Shown one piece after another: positions 22,653-35,786 of a stretch of 64,000 nucleotides of DNA. Below the pieces are notes generated by a model that was given only the letters and a program-made list of their open reading frames with translations, did not search any database and had not been told where the DNA came from. The position numbers were made by a program, and so were the translations under genes. Positions within the stretch are counted from its first letter, which is position 1. Every line of letters starts with the position of its first letter. Source of the stretch: Sphagnum magellanicum (Eukaryota > Streptophyta > Sphagnopsida > Sphagnales > Sphagnaceae); assembly GCA_021904315.1 (NCBI GenBank), contig CM038912.1:23782949-23846948 (forward strand), in the 5' to 3' direction.

Positions 22653-23762
22653 CATTTTGAGACCTTTTCAACAATATAAAAAACGCCTTGATGCGAGGTG
22701 TTTTGACCTCTGTAATTGCGTTATGAATTTTTTGGAGTCCCGATGGACTCCCAAGTCCCATTTTCGGGAGTGTGAGTGGCGACCTCACACTTCCCTCAAA
22801 GTGGGGTTGCAACACTTAGCCTTAGGCTCACGACGAAAGCAAGGGTTGGCAAAGGTGCAAGTCAAGAGTGGAGCCCGGGAGTCACATTTCATGTTCATGG
22901 GAGTGTAAGAAAGTGTGAGGGAATGAACCCTCACACTCCCAAGTGAGCTCCCACTTTGGGAGTTGGAGTTCTGATGGACTCCTGAATTTTTATAAAGTGA
23001 TTTCAAGGGTCAAAACTCATTGGATTGAAAAGCTCCTTATATTATTGAAAATCTTTTGGAACGTAGATGTCTAAAATGGGTTTGGATGACCCATTTGGGC
23101 ACTTAAAACATAAGTTATGGCCAAAAGAAAGGTCAAAAGTCAAATTATCAATTTGACTCCTGACCACTAAAAGTCAAGAATTGCCCTAATTTCCTTGTGT
23201 GTAAGTGGCAGGCCACATGTTGGAAAGCTTTCAACGAGGGCTATAACTTTGCTTTAGACCTCACCTCAATTGAAGGTCTACTTTCAAAGTTATGGGCTTC
23301 CAAAGTTGCAAGAATCTCAACTTTGAGAATTTCGAAACTCCCACATGGGAGTCTCGGGACAAAATGACATTTGGGTGTTGGTCCCGTGGCTAAGCACAAA
23401 GTATATTATAAGGGGGAAGGTGGTGGCTTCCTTCAATTTTGGGCCGTGGTGAGTCTTGTGAGTTTGTGTTTGCCGGTGATGAGTTCGCGTTTGCCCATGG
23501 CGAGTTTGCGTTTGCTCATGGTTCATCCGTGCACCAAAGGTGCTCCAATTACGCACTAACCAACTTCTTGTTTGGTTTGTGCAATTATGTGTGAATAATT
23601 GAATTGCTTGTTATTCTTACTAGTCCCCATCTCAGAGCGTTAACACGCCCCTTTACCCCAAAAATGCTATGAGCTAGAGAGCATGCCCCAACTCTTGAGC
23701 CCTTCGTTGTTTTCACCTTACACTCACATTTGAATTTATCCAAGAGCTTGGGAGCATGTCAC

Positions 23763-26239
23763 TTTTGATGGATCAATTCACTTTGGATCTCTTCTTTATG
23801 TGGGTTATCATGACCTAATGGTTGTGGGCAAATCGGTAAAAAAAATCCATGTGAAGTTAACATCAAAACCTTATAAGAAAGCCAAATATTGTAGATAAAC
23901 AAATTCAGATGTTGAAACCTTCAACTTCCCAATGAATTTCCCACTACAAATGAATTTGCTTAAAGCTCCCAAACACAAAGGTATTAGATCTTTCACAAAT
24001 CCCAACAAAAGTCCCAAGTACACTAGACTCGAACATGATGCCACACAATAGGCCAACCCATTGACCCCCTTGAACCTTTCATCATTTCTATTTTAGGTCT
24101 TTATTGACTCATTGACACACAATGTTCTACCCACTAACCTCAGTGCAACACAGTATATGAAACGAAAAGGCAAAATTTTCACATAATTGAACTCAGGCTT
24201 CTTCCCAAAATTCATAATAGTAAAACCAAAAACATAAAATCAAAAAAATGAATTTGAATCCAAGAGTGTTTAACTTTTTTCACCTTATGATATTTATCAC
24301 CATCCACCACCAAGTGCATTGTCAATCTTGTCACTTCATCCTCACCTTCACAATAAAAGAGAATCTTTGAAACATAGCTCCATCACCAATTCTTGATATG
24401 GGTGGCGACATTCCATGAAAAACACAAACCAAAATTCATAAGTTGTAAACAACAAAAATACAAGAATTTTTTTTAAAAACATAAAAAAAAAAAAAGCAGC
24501 TCCTCTAATGTCCATGATACAAATTGCCTCATCCTTTGGCATTTTTTGCCAGTCACATTCTATGCAATAAATCATCCATCGGTTTAAGGCCTCGTCAAAT
24601 TAGGGTTGAATCACAGAAATGAACTTGCTAACATAGGTTTATGTCACAACATCTTTTGTGATCCAATGAGTTGAACTTAAAATCACCATCATTTTTTTTG
24701 TTCTCTTCACATGTTGTATCAAGATGATTAAGGTGAATAACACTTCTTGATGCCATTTAAGCATAAATGAATTCCCTACATGAAAAAAAAATAGACAATG
24801 TACTACAAACAAAAGCAACAAAATAAATAAATAAATAAATTGAAAAAAAGATTCCTCGAATTTTGTGAAGAATAAACTATGAAAGTTCATAACAAACACA
24901 ATAAAAAACAATAGAAAGAAAGACTTCACACAAACTTGACCAAGATTCAAACCTTTAAAAGTGCAATGTTGTGGAAGCCAAACACAAACATGAGTTCAAT
25001 AGAAACCAAGGCAAAGTTCATGAACAAAAATCATAATTTTCTTTGACAAACAACAAACACATGTAGAAATGTATTGCAATCATGAGCATTGACAATAGTT
25101 GAAGACAAAAATAAATAAAAACACTCACTCCAAAACTTGAAAAAAAAAGAAAGGGAGGAAAATCAAAAGAGAAGGAGAAAGGCAAAAAATATCTAGGAAT
25201 CAAGAGCAAGAACACCATACTTTCAATCTGAATTGCATCAACATTGAAATAGAAAGTTGCAACACCTAAATTCTTATCAACAACAATGTCGAAAGGAATG
25301 AAAAGCTCAATGGACAATGACTATCTTGAACCAACAACAAGCAAAAGCTTTAAACCATATCTAAAATTGGAGGACAAAAAGTACAATAGGGTGATGCTAG
25401 GTTTGTGATTGGCAAAAAAAAAATGATTCCCAAATTTGGGTCCAAACCTAGTTTTGGACCTAAGCAGGATCCTGGATTTGATTCTTGATTTTGGTTAGGG
25501 TCCAAACTAGATATCAATATTAGATCCTTACCCATTGGTTTTCACACACTTCTCACAACCCATGTGGATATGTTTTTCAGTTCTTACTTTTCAAGAGAAC
25601 CTCTAGTCTTGATTCCAACTTTTTAAACTTTTTTTTTATAGAGAACCCCTAACTTTGGTTCAAGAATTTTTATTTTTTTAATAGATCCTTTTGTCCAGTT
25701 TTGGACCTGATTCTTCACATTTCAAGACTCCATATATTCTTAGTTCTTCAAAAACAATTCTCAAGTTGGTCTGGTTTCAAACCAGATTTAGTTCCACCTA
25801 TATATAAATAATGCAAAACAAGATTTTTAAAAATTATTTAAAATAAAAAATTTTAAATTTTAAATTTAAAAATTTATTTTTAAAAAAAACTGAAACTTGT
25901 AAACATGGGTTTTGGGGCCAGTTCTATCCAAAGGTGAGGTGTTCCTGGTTCGGATTCCGATTTGGGTGTTTTTCTCAAAATCTAGAACAGACAGTTCAAT
26001 TACCCAACAACCAGCCTGAGAACCGGAACCGGCCAAAAAGTAACAACACTATACACTTGCCTCATACCCGCCAAGCATCAGCCATGGACCTTAATACTCA
26101 ATACAAGGACCAGGCAAGTAGAAAGTTTAAAAAAAAAACATCCGGACTAATATTTCAGACCAGCATGGAATTTTTTTAACAAAAAAAGAGCTCCAATAAG
26201 AGAACCACTGGTACGAATTTTCAAAAACAAAAAAGATCC
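23763..26239. other. Gene-free region
   Basis: No gene is supported. Minus-strand open frames at 24639-24950 and 25018-25317 are dominated by Phe/Leu/Ile and arise from purine-rich plus-strand DNA. 25,380-25,760 repeats short motifs such as GGTCCAAAC and GGACCTGATTCTT, suggesting an old repeat family. Confidence 0.5.
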
Positions 26240-26323
26240 AGTACCCACCCAGTGTACCAGGCGGGTATCTATTAGCTGGTATGTTCAAAAATAGATACCC
26301 GCCTGGCACACTGGGTGGGTACT
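26240..26323. repeat. 34-bp inverted repeat, 16-bp loop
   Basis: The left arm 26240-26273 (beginning AGTACCCACCCAGTGT) pairs with the right arm 26290-26323 with a single mismatch. The GC-rich stem stands out in AT-rich DNA. It could be a very small foldback element or, if transcribed, a long-stem small-RNA precursor. There is no evidence of transcription. Confidence 0.9.
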
Positions 26324-26416
26324 AGGTACCTCCAAACAAACAACAAGAGCAGCTCCTCTGAAGACTCCTTCCATAGTACTTACTTACTTACTGCAAAACA
26401 CACTTCAATACGCAGA

Positions 26417-26438
26417 GAAGGAAGGAAGGAAGGAAGGA
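26417..26438. repeat. (GAAG)n microsatellite
   Basis: About five tandem GAAG units. Confidence 0.9.
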
Positions 26439-26534
26439 ATGTAGTAAGCAGCACAAAGAAACAAACAGAGTTTGTTTGCATATGATAAATAAATGCATCA
26501 CCTGCCATGTGCCAGAGGGTGCATGCATGGGGCA

Positions 26535-26578
26535 ATTGCTGCTGCTGCTTCAATTGCTGCTGTTGCTGCAGCAGCAAC
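26535..26578. repeat. CTG/CAG repeat forming a hairpin
   Basis: (GCT)n followed by (GCA)n makes an imperfect palindrome centred near 26,567. It produces poly-Leu or poly-Ala open frames that I regard as spurious. Confidence 0.75.
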
Positions 26579-26755
26579 ACATGAACACCGCCACATTAAA
26601 GAAGCTCCAAAAGTTGGCAGATCAATGCCTGCAAAGAGCTTCAACAGCAAAGCAAAGATGGGAGGGGGCGGCAAATTTAAGAAGTGATTTTTTAAAATTA
26701 TAGTAGCCGCGTAGGTTATTAGTAGTAAAAACTGGGGGAAAAAAATAGTACCATG

Positions 26756-26782
26756 GGCTGCACTGCACTGCACTGCACTGCA
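26756..26782. repeat. (TGCAC)n microsatellite
   Basis: Five near-perfect units of TGCAC. Confidence 0.9.
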
Positions 26783-27120
26783 CAGTATGGCCTTAGCAGG
26801 GGTTTTTAAAGTGATTAAAAATTGCCATTAAATAATGTAACACCTGGAACACTAATTCACATGTTTTTATTGCAAGCTTAGCTAGCTCTGGGGGCAAGCT
26901 TTAAATTTTGTTTAACTACCCCCTTTGTTTTTTGGCAGTACAAACCACAGAGCACATAATTATTTAAGATTCACAAAACCAAAAGGGCAGTTGTTGTTTT
27001 TATTATTATTATTTAGTTTTTGGCAGTTCAACAATTAGCTGCTTCACAAAATTAGAGGACAAAAAGTTTGTCTAAATTTGGACACTTTTGAGGGCCTCTT
27101 TATTTAGATGAGGGGTCTAA

Positions 27121-27327
27121 GGTCCAGGGTCCAATGAAATAGAGCAATCCTATTGGCTGAGAGCCATAAATTGGACCCATGGCCTTTTTAGATGAGGGTC
27201 CGAGACCAAAAAGTGGTAAATCTAGGGATCCAAGATGCAAGCTAGGGTCCATGGCAAGGTCCAACTCAAGGATTCAATTTGCTTCAAATGAGTCCAAATT
27301 GGTTCCTAGGAATTTGGACCCTGGACC
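27121..27327. mobile_element. Short element with 14-bp perfect inverted ends
   Basis: GGTCCAGGGTCCAA at 27121-27134 is the exact reverse complement of TTGGACCCTGGACC at 27314-27327. The 207-bp interior repeats GGTCC and TTTAGATGAGGGTC motifs. The size and ends fit a MITE; no target duplication was identified. Confidence 0.45.
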
Positions 27328-27564
27328 CCATCCACTAAAGTGGGCCTGAAAGTTAGATTAAATGATAGATAGTGGAGTTAGGCCCTACATTTTGACAGTG
27401 TGACCCACTTGTGGGCTTTACCCATGGTAAAATAAAGCAGGATGCAAAGGTCATTAGCAAAACTATAGGTAGATCATGATGCCTAAGATGGAGACACGGT
27501 TCTTACACCTACTCCATAAGAGTTGGAAGGATCTTAAACCTATAAATAGGCATCCTTTTAAGGA

Positions 27565-27655
27565 CTACACATAATATCCCTCCTCTTTTTTACAAGGGAT
27601 ATTCATGGATATAAGGTACAATCCAAATGCCCCCCAGTTTTCCCCAAGTGCATTA
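27565..27655 (+). repeat. Dispersed repeat, copy A (TATA-like box upstream)
   Basis: CTACACATAATATCCCTC and then TTCATGGATATAAGGTAC are shared with the copy at 30967-31060. A TATAAATAGG motif at 27541 lies 24 bp upstream, as in the promoter of an LTR. No PBS, polypurine tract or gag-pol coding was found, so an LTR identity is a guess. Confidence 0.5.
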
Positions 27656-30600
27656 CATTTGGGAAACTCTTTGATTGGGATTACCTTGAATATAATAATA
27701 GAATTGACTTGTGCTTTTCTTTTTTGGTTTGAGAAAATTTGGTCTTTTTAGTGAACACTAGATTTTGAAGTGTTTGGGCAATGGCATTTGTTTCAACTTG
27801 ATTTCAACTTCATCCATATACGTGCATATCAAGTAAGACTTGTTTCTCTTGATAAGGATTAATTAGGGTTTAGGTCAACAAGTTTCTAAATTCTTTTTTG
27901 TCACATGATAAGTTAGATTGTGAAGAGACCTTTCCACCGGCTAATATTGATTCAACTTTCTTTCTTTTCTTTTAATTTAATGTCAATATTGATTCAACCA
28001 ATTTCTTCCTTTATTAATTAGAATTAGAATTATTTATTATTTAGAAATTATTTTCTTGCTTTTAATTAAGATTCTGAAATTCTGAATAATCTTTCAAAAC
28101 TTTGCATATAAAAAGCCCATTTGGAACCTCAGAATTAGTGTTGGGTGGGTATCATAAACAGGAAGAGACCCCCCCCCCATGGTTATCATGGTGGTTCTTA
28201 TGAATGATACCCATGGTTCTAATTTATTAAAAAGCCAGGTTTGATCAGTGTTTTTTTGTCTTTTTGGCCTTGCCTCCCAAGCCAAGGATATTGTGTTTAG
28301 ATTCATTATAGAGTATAGTAGCTTAAGGGATTTTGGCCCCTAGGTAATAATAATAGGTCTATTTTTATATGAGGATTTTTAAAAGATGATATTTTGGCTT
28401 GTGTTGAAACTTGAGATTAGTTATAGAGTTAAGATATCTTGAAGGATTTTGATTTCTTTGAGAGGATTTTTTTTGAAGATTATATTTTTGCATGGTGAAA
28501 TATTTGAACTTTCATAATTCTTTTTTTGCCTTAAGATACTTTTTAATGTAAATGTCAAGGCCACAGTGTGACACAACCCTTGATAAAAATGGAACCAGCG
28601 ATTATTAACAAATCAAATACCCATGTTTGTCCAACATGACTAGGAACCTGGCATGTTATTATAGCTCGGAGCTTCTTCATAAAATTGCCCGAAAGATCAC
28701 CCAATCTCTGCTGTGCTCACTTGAAATTTGGAAACATTTAACCAAATGTGGTAATATGAATGTATGTAATATGGCAAAAGTTGTAAAAAGCTCGTACACC
28801 ACCCATCATGCTTCTTCCATCAACTATGGAAGACAATTGTGATTTGTTTCAATCTACAAACAAAAAAACTACAGACAGCTTAACTGTTTCCCCCATAATC
28901 AAATGATCCAGTACATAACACTGACAATGGGAAGGCCGGAGCAAGCAATCATAGATCACGCAATTTAGGAAGAACATAATTGCGGCTCTTATTTGCAATT
29001 GTGAATTGGAATATAGTTAGGTACTCTACTTTCAAAGACCCAAGTTGAAATTCAAGTACATACTTGGAAAATATTATTTAGAACAAGGAAGGCTACCGAT
29101 AAATAGATCGATGAGATGAGACGTGCTTTTGTTTTGCGTGAATTTTGTAATGTAGCCAAAGTGGTAATCATTTGTACGAAGATTTAGCCAAATTTGTTCA
29201 TAAGCAAGATATGGAAGTCTTATATTAAATAATAATAATAATAATATTTTTGGGTTAGGTACTTGAACCATATATCGAAATCTGGTGATTATATTTTTAT
29301 TATTGTTATTATTATTATTATTTTCAGGATTCTGGCAATTGAAAATCTAATAAATTATTTTCATTTAGCATTTTTAAAATATTGAAAGTTGCTCCCCTTG
29401 GAATAAAAGGGCTGTTGATGGCTGACAATTAGTGCTAGTAAATGGTGCTGCACTCTACCAATATTTTGGAAACTAATAAGACCGCCACTGTAGTAAGTAA
29501 GTAAGTAAAAGTTGTGGAAGTACTGCCGTCGTTAGTTGCAATAACAATAGAGTACTTCTAATCATGCCCTTCTTCCGACACTTCCTTTTCAAATTGATTT
29601 GTCTTCGAACAAAAGAAGGTTTTGTGGACATTCGCTAGGATGGGGGAGGACTAATGAAGGACCTATGCCCGGCCTGCTATTGTTTTGTTCTTATTCTTGT
29701 GGGATGTAGTACATTTGTGAGGTGTTTGATTTGGGTATAATGATAGCTGGAATTTGCTGTAGGTACCCAAACAAAATAGCCAAAAAATTAGAATATGAAC
29801 CAAAAAAAAAAACCAACTTTTTTCTTTTGTTCTTATGCTTTTTTTGTGAGAGGTTCTTTTATTCTAATTCGTCTCGGGTTCTTTCCATTCTCTTCCTCCA
29901 CAAATGGAAATGTGGCCGGAAAAGCATTGGAGGCACACATACCCTTTGGTGAGGTGTGTGAAAATTGTCAAATTGACAAATGTGCACAGCACCTCATTGA
30001 GGGCTTACGACAATATCAAAGTGGAGCGGGTGCACCATGGTTTGGGTGGGTTATGTGGTCACATCCAAACCATACACACACACAAAATTTAAAAAATCAT
30101 CTATCTTGATATATGGACTAGTGTTGCTTGTGTTGTTGGCCTAAGGAACTCATTGCCCAAGTAATTAAATCTTCTTCAAAAATCAATTTTGGTAACTTAG
30201 TTGAATTTCTCAAGGACAAAAAATGATTGAAAATTCAATCTTTCATGCACCTTGGATGTAAAATTACAAGTCACTTCCAAAACATCATACACATCGAGGG
30301 CTTTTGAATGAACAATATCAAAGACAAGTTCAAGGGAGTATCCTAACTTGGCTTTTTGTTTGTTTGTTTTCTAAAGATCAATCCCAAATGCGTATTCTGA
30401 TCAGGGTATTTTCTTTTTCTTTAAAAAAAAAATTCAATTTTCTGGTTGCCAATTGACCATCCACAAGAAGATTTTGCCAAATTTGGCTACAGGTCAGAGA
30501 GGAAATCAGTAAAGAAAAAACTAGGATTCCTGCTATGTTTAAACTTTTTGTGTAAATAAGGCGATTTCAGAAGAAACAAGAGATCTAGATGGCTGCAAGC

Positions 30601-30966
30601 ACATGTTTTAAGAAAAATATGACAGACCCCTTAGCATTAAACCACATGCAAGCGGGTTTTTGGGTTCAAATCACAACTAGATTATGCCTTAGATGTTGCA
30701 GAGGACAATCCTTCCCAAGAAGATTTATCTGGTTTTTCTAAATCTTTTTATTTATTATTAATTAATCAATCAATTAAGTAATTAATTTTTACACTTGCAC
30801 TTCAAGTTCTGCCAAATTCAGCCAATCAACTGAACCTTGGGCAAGCAAACCAGCCCCTAGGTTGGTACCATGGGAAAAATCCCAAAATCCTAAAATTATG
30901 CTTGCTCTTCAAGAGTGAGTTGGAAGCAAATTATGCCTTATTATATGCTTACTCGCTTACTTATAA
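27656..30966. other. Gene-free region with short repeats
   Basis: No gene is supported. The region contains a C9-10 run at about 28,170, (AAT)n at about 29,228-29,247, (AAGT)n at about 29,492-29,508, and a 40-bp motif at 29,250-29,290 (ACTTGAACCATATAT...AAATCTGG) repeated at 33,501-33,540. Confidence 0.5.
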
Positions 30967-31060
30967 GTACACATAATTTCCCTCTCACTCTTGAGTGGGG
31001 ATCTTCATGGATATAAGGTCCCTTCCAAATACAATAGGAAGTATCGCTCTCCAAGTGCTT
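30967..31060 (+). repeat. Dispersed repeat, copy B
   Basis: It shares ACACATAAT.TCCCTC and TTCATGGATATAAGGT with copy A at 27565 and is followed in both cases by a CCAAGTG motif. It lies in the same orientation, 3.4 kb away. Confidence 0.5.
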
Positions 31061-34000
31061 TTAGTGTATAGAAGTGTCCCATTCAATGCCCATACCCTAA
31101 TTCTATGAAGCAATGAACAAGGCAAGTAGTATAGTTTATTTTAGAAAAAATCATTAGAAAACACTGTCGTCAGACGAGGGTTTCTTTTCCCCTCTATATC
31201 AAAGATTTGGCAAATTTCCCCCCAACACCAAAAAAAAATTTATAAAAAAAAAATTAGTCAAATTTTTACACTAGACATACAAAACTTTCCAAAAATGTCC
31301 CAATATTTTTGGTAAAAAAAGGAAAAAAATTTGTGGAAAGGAAAAAAAAGACTGGCTCAGATGCATTCATTGATCCAGTTTAATTATCTAATTGAATTAT
31401 ACCAGGGATACATGTAATTCAAGCTTTCATACATTCCCTGTGGCTATAAGTCAGGCATGTTGAATGGGTTAACAAACAAGGTATCAATCAAGGTATATGA
31501 ATTCCAATATATTATTGTTAGCTCTTTTCTGTGAAATTAAAGAGGTGAATATAGACAGAAATGATAACACAAGTGTACTGTAATTCCTATTATAGGTAAT
31601 TTCGTTGAGCAACTTGATGAATTTCATTAAATGTTTACCATCAAATTGATGAATTTAAAAAATCAACACCCGAAAAAAACTACACATAATTTTTTTATAT
31701 GGAAAAAAAACTAGACATGTAGCTAGACTTTATCATCTTCTCCAAAAAAGACTTGATACCTAATTACAACTCTAAATACATTGTAAATGCACTCATTGCT
31801 TCCAAATTATCATTTACGATGTTATAAAGTTTAACTGATTTATTGGTTACCCACTACAATATTCTTTATATGTTACCTACAAATTTATTTATGTCTAAAC
31901 TTCAAATTAGACTATTGGTTTTGAAAAGACTAATGAAATACAAGAAAAAAAATTTATAAAAAGTTTGGTCTGTTCGTATATGATTGTCAATAAAAATTTG
32001 GGACTCATATATTACTTGACCTTTTTTCAAACAATAAAGCAATCCACATCATTGAATTTGAATCCACACATATGCACAGGGATATCATTTAATGGAAAAA
32101 TATATATTGTAAAAATGTTTTAAACCAAGTTGCCTAAGTCACTTGAGGTTTAATAATTTGTTTGTGATTTTGTGAATTCCAAAAAATAATGTTATTATCA
32201 TACTAACCTTTTAGGGAGTGGTTGGTTTTTGCTATGGCAATCACCAAAATGAATAAATGAAATGGCAATATATGTCAATAACTATCTTGTAAGGGAAAAT
32301 ACAATTTGATGGATTGAAACACATCAATGACAACCAATACTATTATATATACTAGAAATGTACCGTGCATGCCAAATTTGTCCATCTAACTCAAGTTAGT
32401 GTGATGGAATGGAACTATGTCAACTTGTATAGATACTTCAAAGGCCAAAATTTAAAATTTAGGTTTGGAGAAACATCCAAAGTCATTTGGATTTGCTAGG
32501 ATAACCCATTGTTGTTATGATCACTAAACCTATATGTTCCCCACGTTATGCTTGATTTCATGTTTGCTCATAGAGACAATGGATGGATGGATATGAGCTA
32601 ATCCCATAAATTAAATGCTATTGATTATGGCTTAATGTATACATGCACATGGTGTTATGTTGTGACTTCTCACTTTGTCCATTTTAACAGGAAGGGCGCA
32701 TGATCTTTCAAAGAAACGCCATATGCAAGTGAGAATGCATATTACCAAATAAAGAAAATCCATGAAAATTGTAATAACTTGTGGTCACCCAAGTGCAAAG
32801 CAATAAATGGTGTTCTACAATATGCCATTGTGGCCAATGAAGGGGGTTCATTTCAATTGCACATAGCCCACATGTAACATCTAGGCTCATCCAATGGATG
32901 ATGGATGATGTGGTGAAAGTTCAGATTTGATTCAGGGTATGCCATATTCTTCCAAAATTGGCAATTGCTTGCTTCAAAATAATTGTCAAAAAATTGGAGC
33001 ACACAACAATTATAAATGCATCACCAACAGAAAAACACGCATGAAGGGATCGTGGAAAGCCAAGAGGAAGCAAGATCATGAAATGGAACCTAAAAACAAG
33101 TCATGTTCGAGCATGAAAAGGCCGGTGGTGGCAACTAGTAGGTATATCAAATTTTGGATGATAATTGGCAATGTTGGTTGGGATGTGTGGTTTGAAAAAG
33201 AGACACAATAAGACAATAACTAGGTGTTTTTAACATGTCATATTAATGTCACCCATCTAAATTTTACCTTAGCATGAAATATTTTGTTTTGATCTCAAAT
33301 TTGTTAGGCTAGAACATTTTATGTTCTAAATATTTTGCATGGTTCAAAAATAACATATACAATTAGGAATCACCTTTTTTTTAATAAAAATCCCCTAAAT
33401 CTACCCAACCCTAATTACATATTTTAGCACTCCCATTCATTACATATGTATATGAAGACCGTACATCAGTTGAAGGAAAAAATAATTAAACATCCTTATG
33501 TTTTTGGGCTACATACTTGAACCATGTATAGAAATCTGGCACATTGCTTTCAAATTTTGGTGATTTTTTTAAAATCCAAATTTTTATCAAACTGTGCAAA
33601 CAGTTGTGAAATTTTGCACACGCAATAAAAAGGCTGCCATGCATGCAAAATGACATCTAGAAACAATTCATTCATGTCCATAAAAAAAATATAAATGAAA
33701 GAATTTAGAAAAGGGAAACGTTTGTTTATCAACTAATAACTACCAAATGGTTCTTCCTCAATAGGGCTATTATATATCCTCTCTTGAAGGTGATTGCATT
33801 CTAATTATTGGAAAAAGGGGGCAATGTATTTTGTCCAATTGCCCCCCAAAGGTTGACCCCCAAATACCCAAATGGATATTAGCAAATGTTTGATTTGTTG
33901 ACCTTATGTATTTGAAGGATATAATGGGTAATGTTGAATACGTCTTTGTTGTGAATTGAACCCATTACCACTTCCAAGGTGGCCATGGGCCTCAACTAAT

Positions 34001-34451
34001 AATGTTGGGTGATTATTAGAACTAGGAACAGAACCCCCAGGTTATCAAGGCAGTTCATAAGATATGTAACCTGCAGTTCTCCCCAAAAAAAAAAAAACCA
34101 AAGAACTGGTTCTAATATGTTACAATGGTTCATTGAAAAAACATCAAATAACCACCCACAAAATATTCCCACCAGGCTCCAAACAAGATCATAAAAGACC
34201 TACCTAATTTTTCTAGTGTATTTAGACATAAACTCCGAGAGTGCAATCTTTCATTTTGCAAATTAGAAATGCCCATCTCTTGTTTTTTTTTTTTTTTTTT
34301 TCCTCCCTCAATGATACCCCCTGGGTATTACATTTTCAAAAAACATTCCGATAGGTTTTTACATCAGGTAATGCCCTCAGAGTGGGTGATTCCGGATGCA
34401 ATTCTTTCCTCTTGGACAACATTACCCGACACTTATAGATTTCTTAAGGTC

Positions 34452-34483
34452 TCCCCCCCTCCCCCACCCCCCCCACCCCCCCC
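34452..34483. repeat. C-rich homopolymer tract
   Basis: C-runs of five to nine bases separated by single T or A. On the minus strand this is a G-quadruplex-capable sequence. Confidence 0.85.
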
Positions 34484-35246
34484 AATCAAGCTATTGCACA
34501 AAAAAACACTGACCCATTTTCTTTGAAATAGGAGAATGGTATGTCTTTCACAACCCTTCCAGAATATTTGGTGCCTTCCATTTAACCTAATGGCATTGAT
34601 ACAATTGATGTATATACTTTTAAACTAAGTAAAATCATATTTTTATGGTTATATCAATTGCTAATTTGTTTTACTTCATGTCCTTAAGATTCTCTAATTG
34701 TTTCCCATTGTTTTGTTCCATATGTTTGGCAAATGATGTCTAGAGAAAGTAATAAAATATTACAAGGAATAGTTGCCTACTTATGGTGATGCTTTTCCTT
34801 GCCCAAAGTCACACCCTCCAGAATAGTGGCCCACCTATATTGCTTTGAAAATACTAACTGGAATTAGCATGTATTAATATGGATTTTAAGATTATCAAAT
34901 AGGAGGTACATATTTACATATGTCTGGACACGTGTGATTGACCCTTTTAGAATTTTGTATTTCAAAGTCTGTTTTAAATATTAAAATTTTCTAGATCTTA
35001 ACAAATGTGGTTTCAACTTAAGATTTGGGGAAAGACTGGTTTCTAAATTCTTTCTCACCAATCTGATCATAAATATGGAGATTGAAATTGACAAAAATTT
35101 TAAAAGGAAGGCAATATTGATCAACTTTGTTTTCACAAATCAAGAATGGTAATGGGATGGCCTTTACCCATTCTAATCAATTAAAAAGAAAGAAGCAAAT
35201 CATTGACCAATAAAAGAAATTTAGGTTTTCCCATTTTTCTCCCTTT

Positions 35247-35300
35247 TGGAGGTTTTTGGGGGAGGGAGGTGGGGGGAGGAAGAGAAAGGAGGGTAAGGGG
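35247..35300. repeat. G-rich tract
   Basis: At least four runs of three or more G within about 50 bases on the plus strand, so quadruplex-capable. Confidence 0.8.
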
Positions 35301-35608
35301 GATTTCCTTTATTATTTAGCATCCAATTAAGTCAAGGTCCCAGGCTCAAACCCCTAGAGAGGCAAGTAGCCTGAATATACCTAGGACAAAAAACCCTAAT
35401 TTATTAGGGTTTGCACTGGGGGGTTGGGCGGGGATGGGAAATGAAAATACCTTCCCCACCTCTCCCCTCCCCCCTTCATTGCCCAAATGACAATCAAAAT
35501 TACCACCATTTACAATCCCCAAAAATTTAAACCTCCCCTAAAAGAGAAGTACTTCCGGACAATGCCCATTAAGTACCTGGATCAATGAGCTTACATTTTA
35601 GGACTCCT

Positions 35609-35623
35609 CCCCCCCCCCCCCCC
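35609..35623. repeat. C15 homopolymer
   Basis: Fifteen consecutive C. Its length in any assembly is uncertain. Confidence 0.9.
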
Positions 35624-35786
35624 ATCCCCAAAAGCCATTTCCTTTATAGCTCTTGCGTCAGCCAAAACAAAAACAAAACCAATTGGCCCCATTAAGACCT
35701 GAGATCCTGCAGTATTTCCTATGTTATGACGCCTTAATACTAAAATAGCAAGTCTTAACGGATAAAATTATTAAAGAATGCAATAA

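Larger units (their letters stand above)
21990..23762. mobile_element. Large imperfect inverted-repeat (foldback) element, about 1.77 kb
   Basis: The left and right halves are diverged reverse complements of one another. The outer ends are AGTGACGCGCTCCCAAG at 21990 and, on the opposite strand, AGTGACATGCTCCCAAG ending at 23762. Further inward, GGGGCACGCTCCTAGCTT (about 22068) matches the reverse of 23665-23690. GGGAAGCCACCACCTTCCCC (22273) matches the reverse of GGGGGAAGGTGGTGGCTTCC at about 23412-23431, and GACTTTTAGTGGTCGGGAGT (22541) matches the reverse of 23153-23177. The centre is near 22,880. The element is GC-richer than its flanks and has no long coding frame; the apparent open frames on both strands mirror each other. 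This fits a non-autonomous foldback or long-TIR DNA transposon. No target duplication could be fixed. Confidence 0.75.

Noticed and set aside
22203-22908. Open frames of about 100-120 codons on both strands
   Set aside because: They lie in the foldback element and mirror each other through its inverted arms; none matches a transposase.
26476-26773. Leu-rich and Ala-rich open frames around 26.5 kb
   Set aside because: They are generated by the CTG/CAG repeat in three frames and on both strands.
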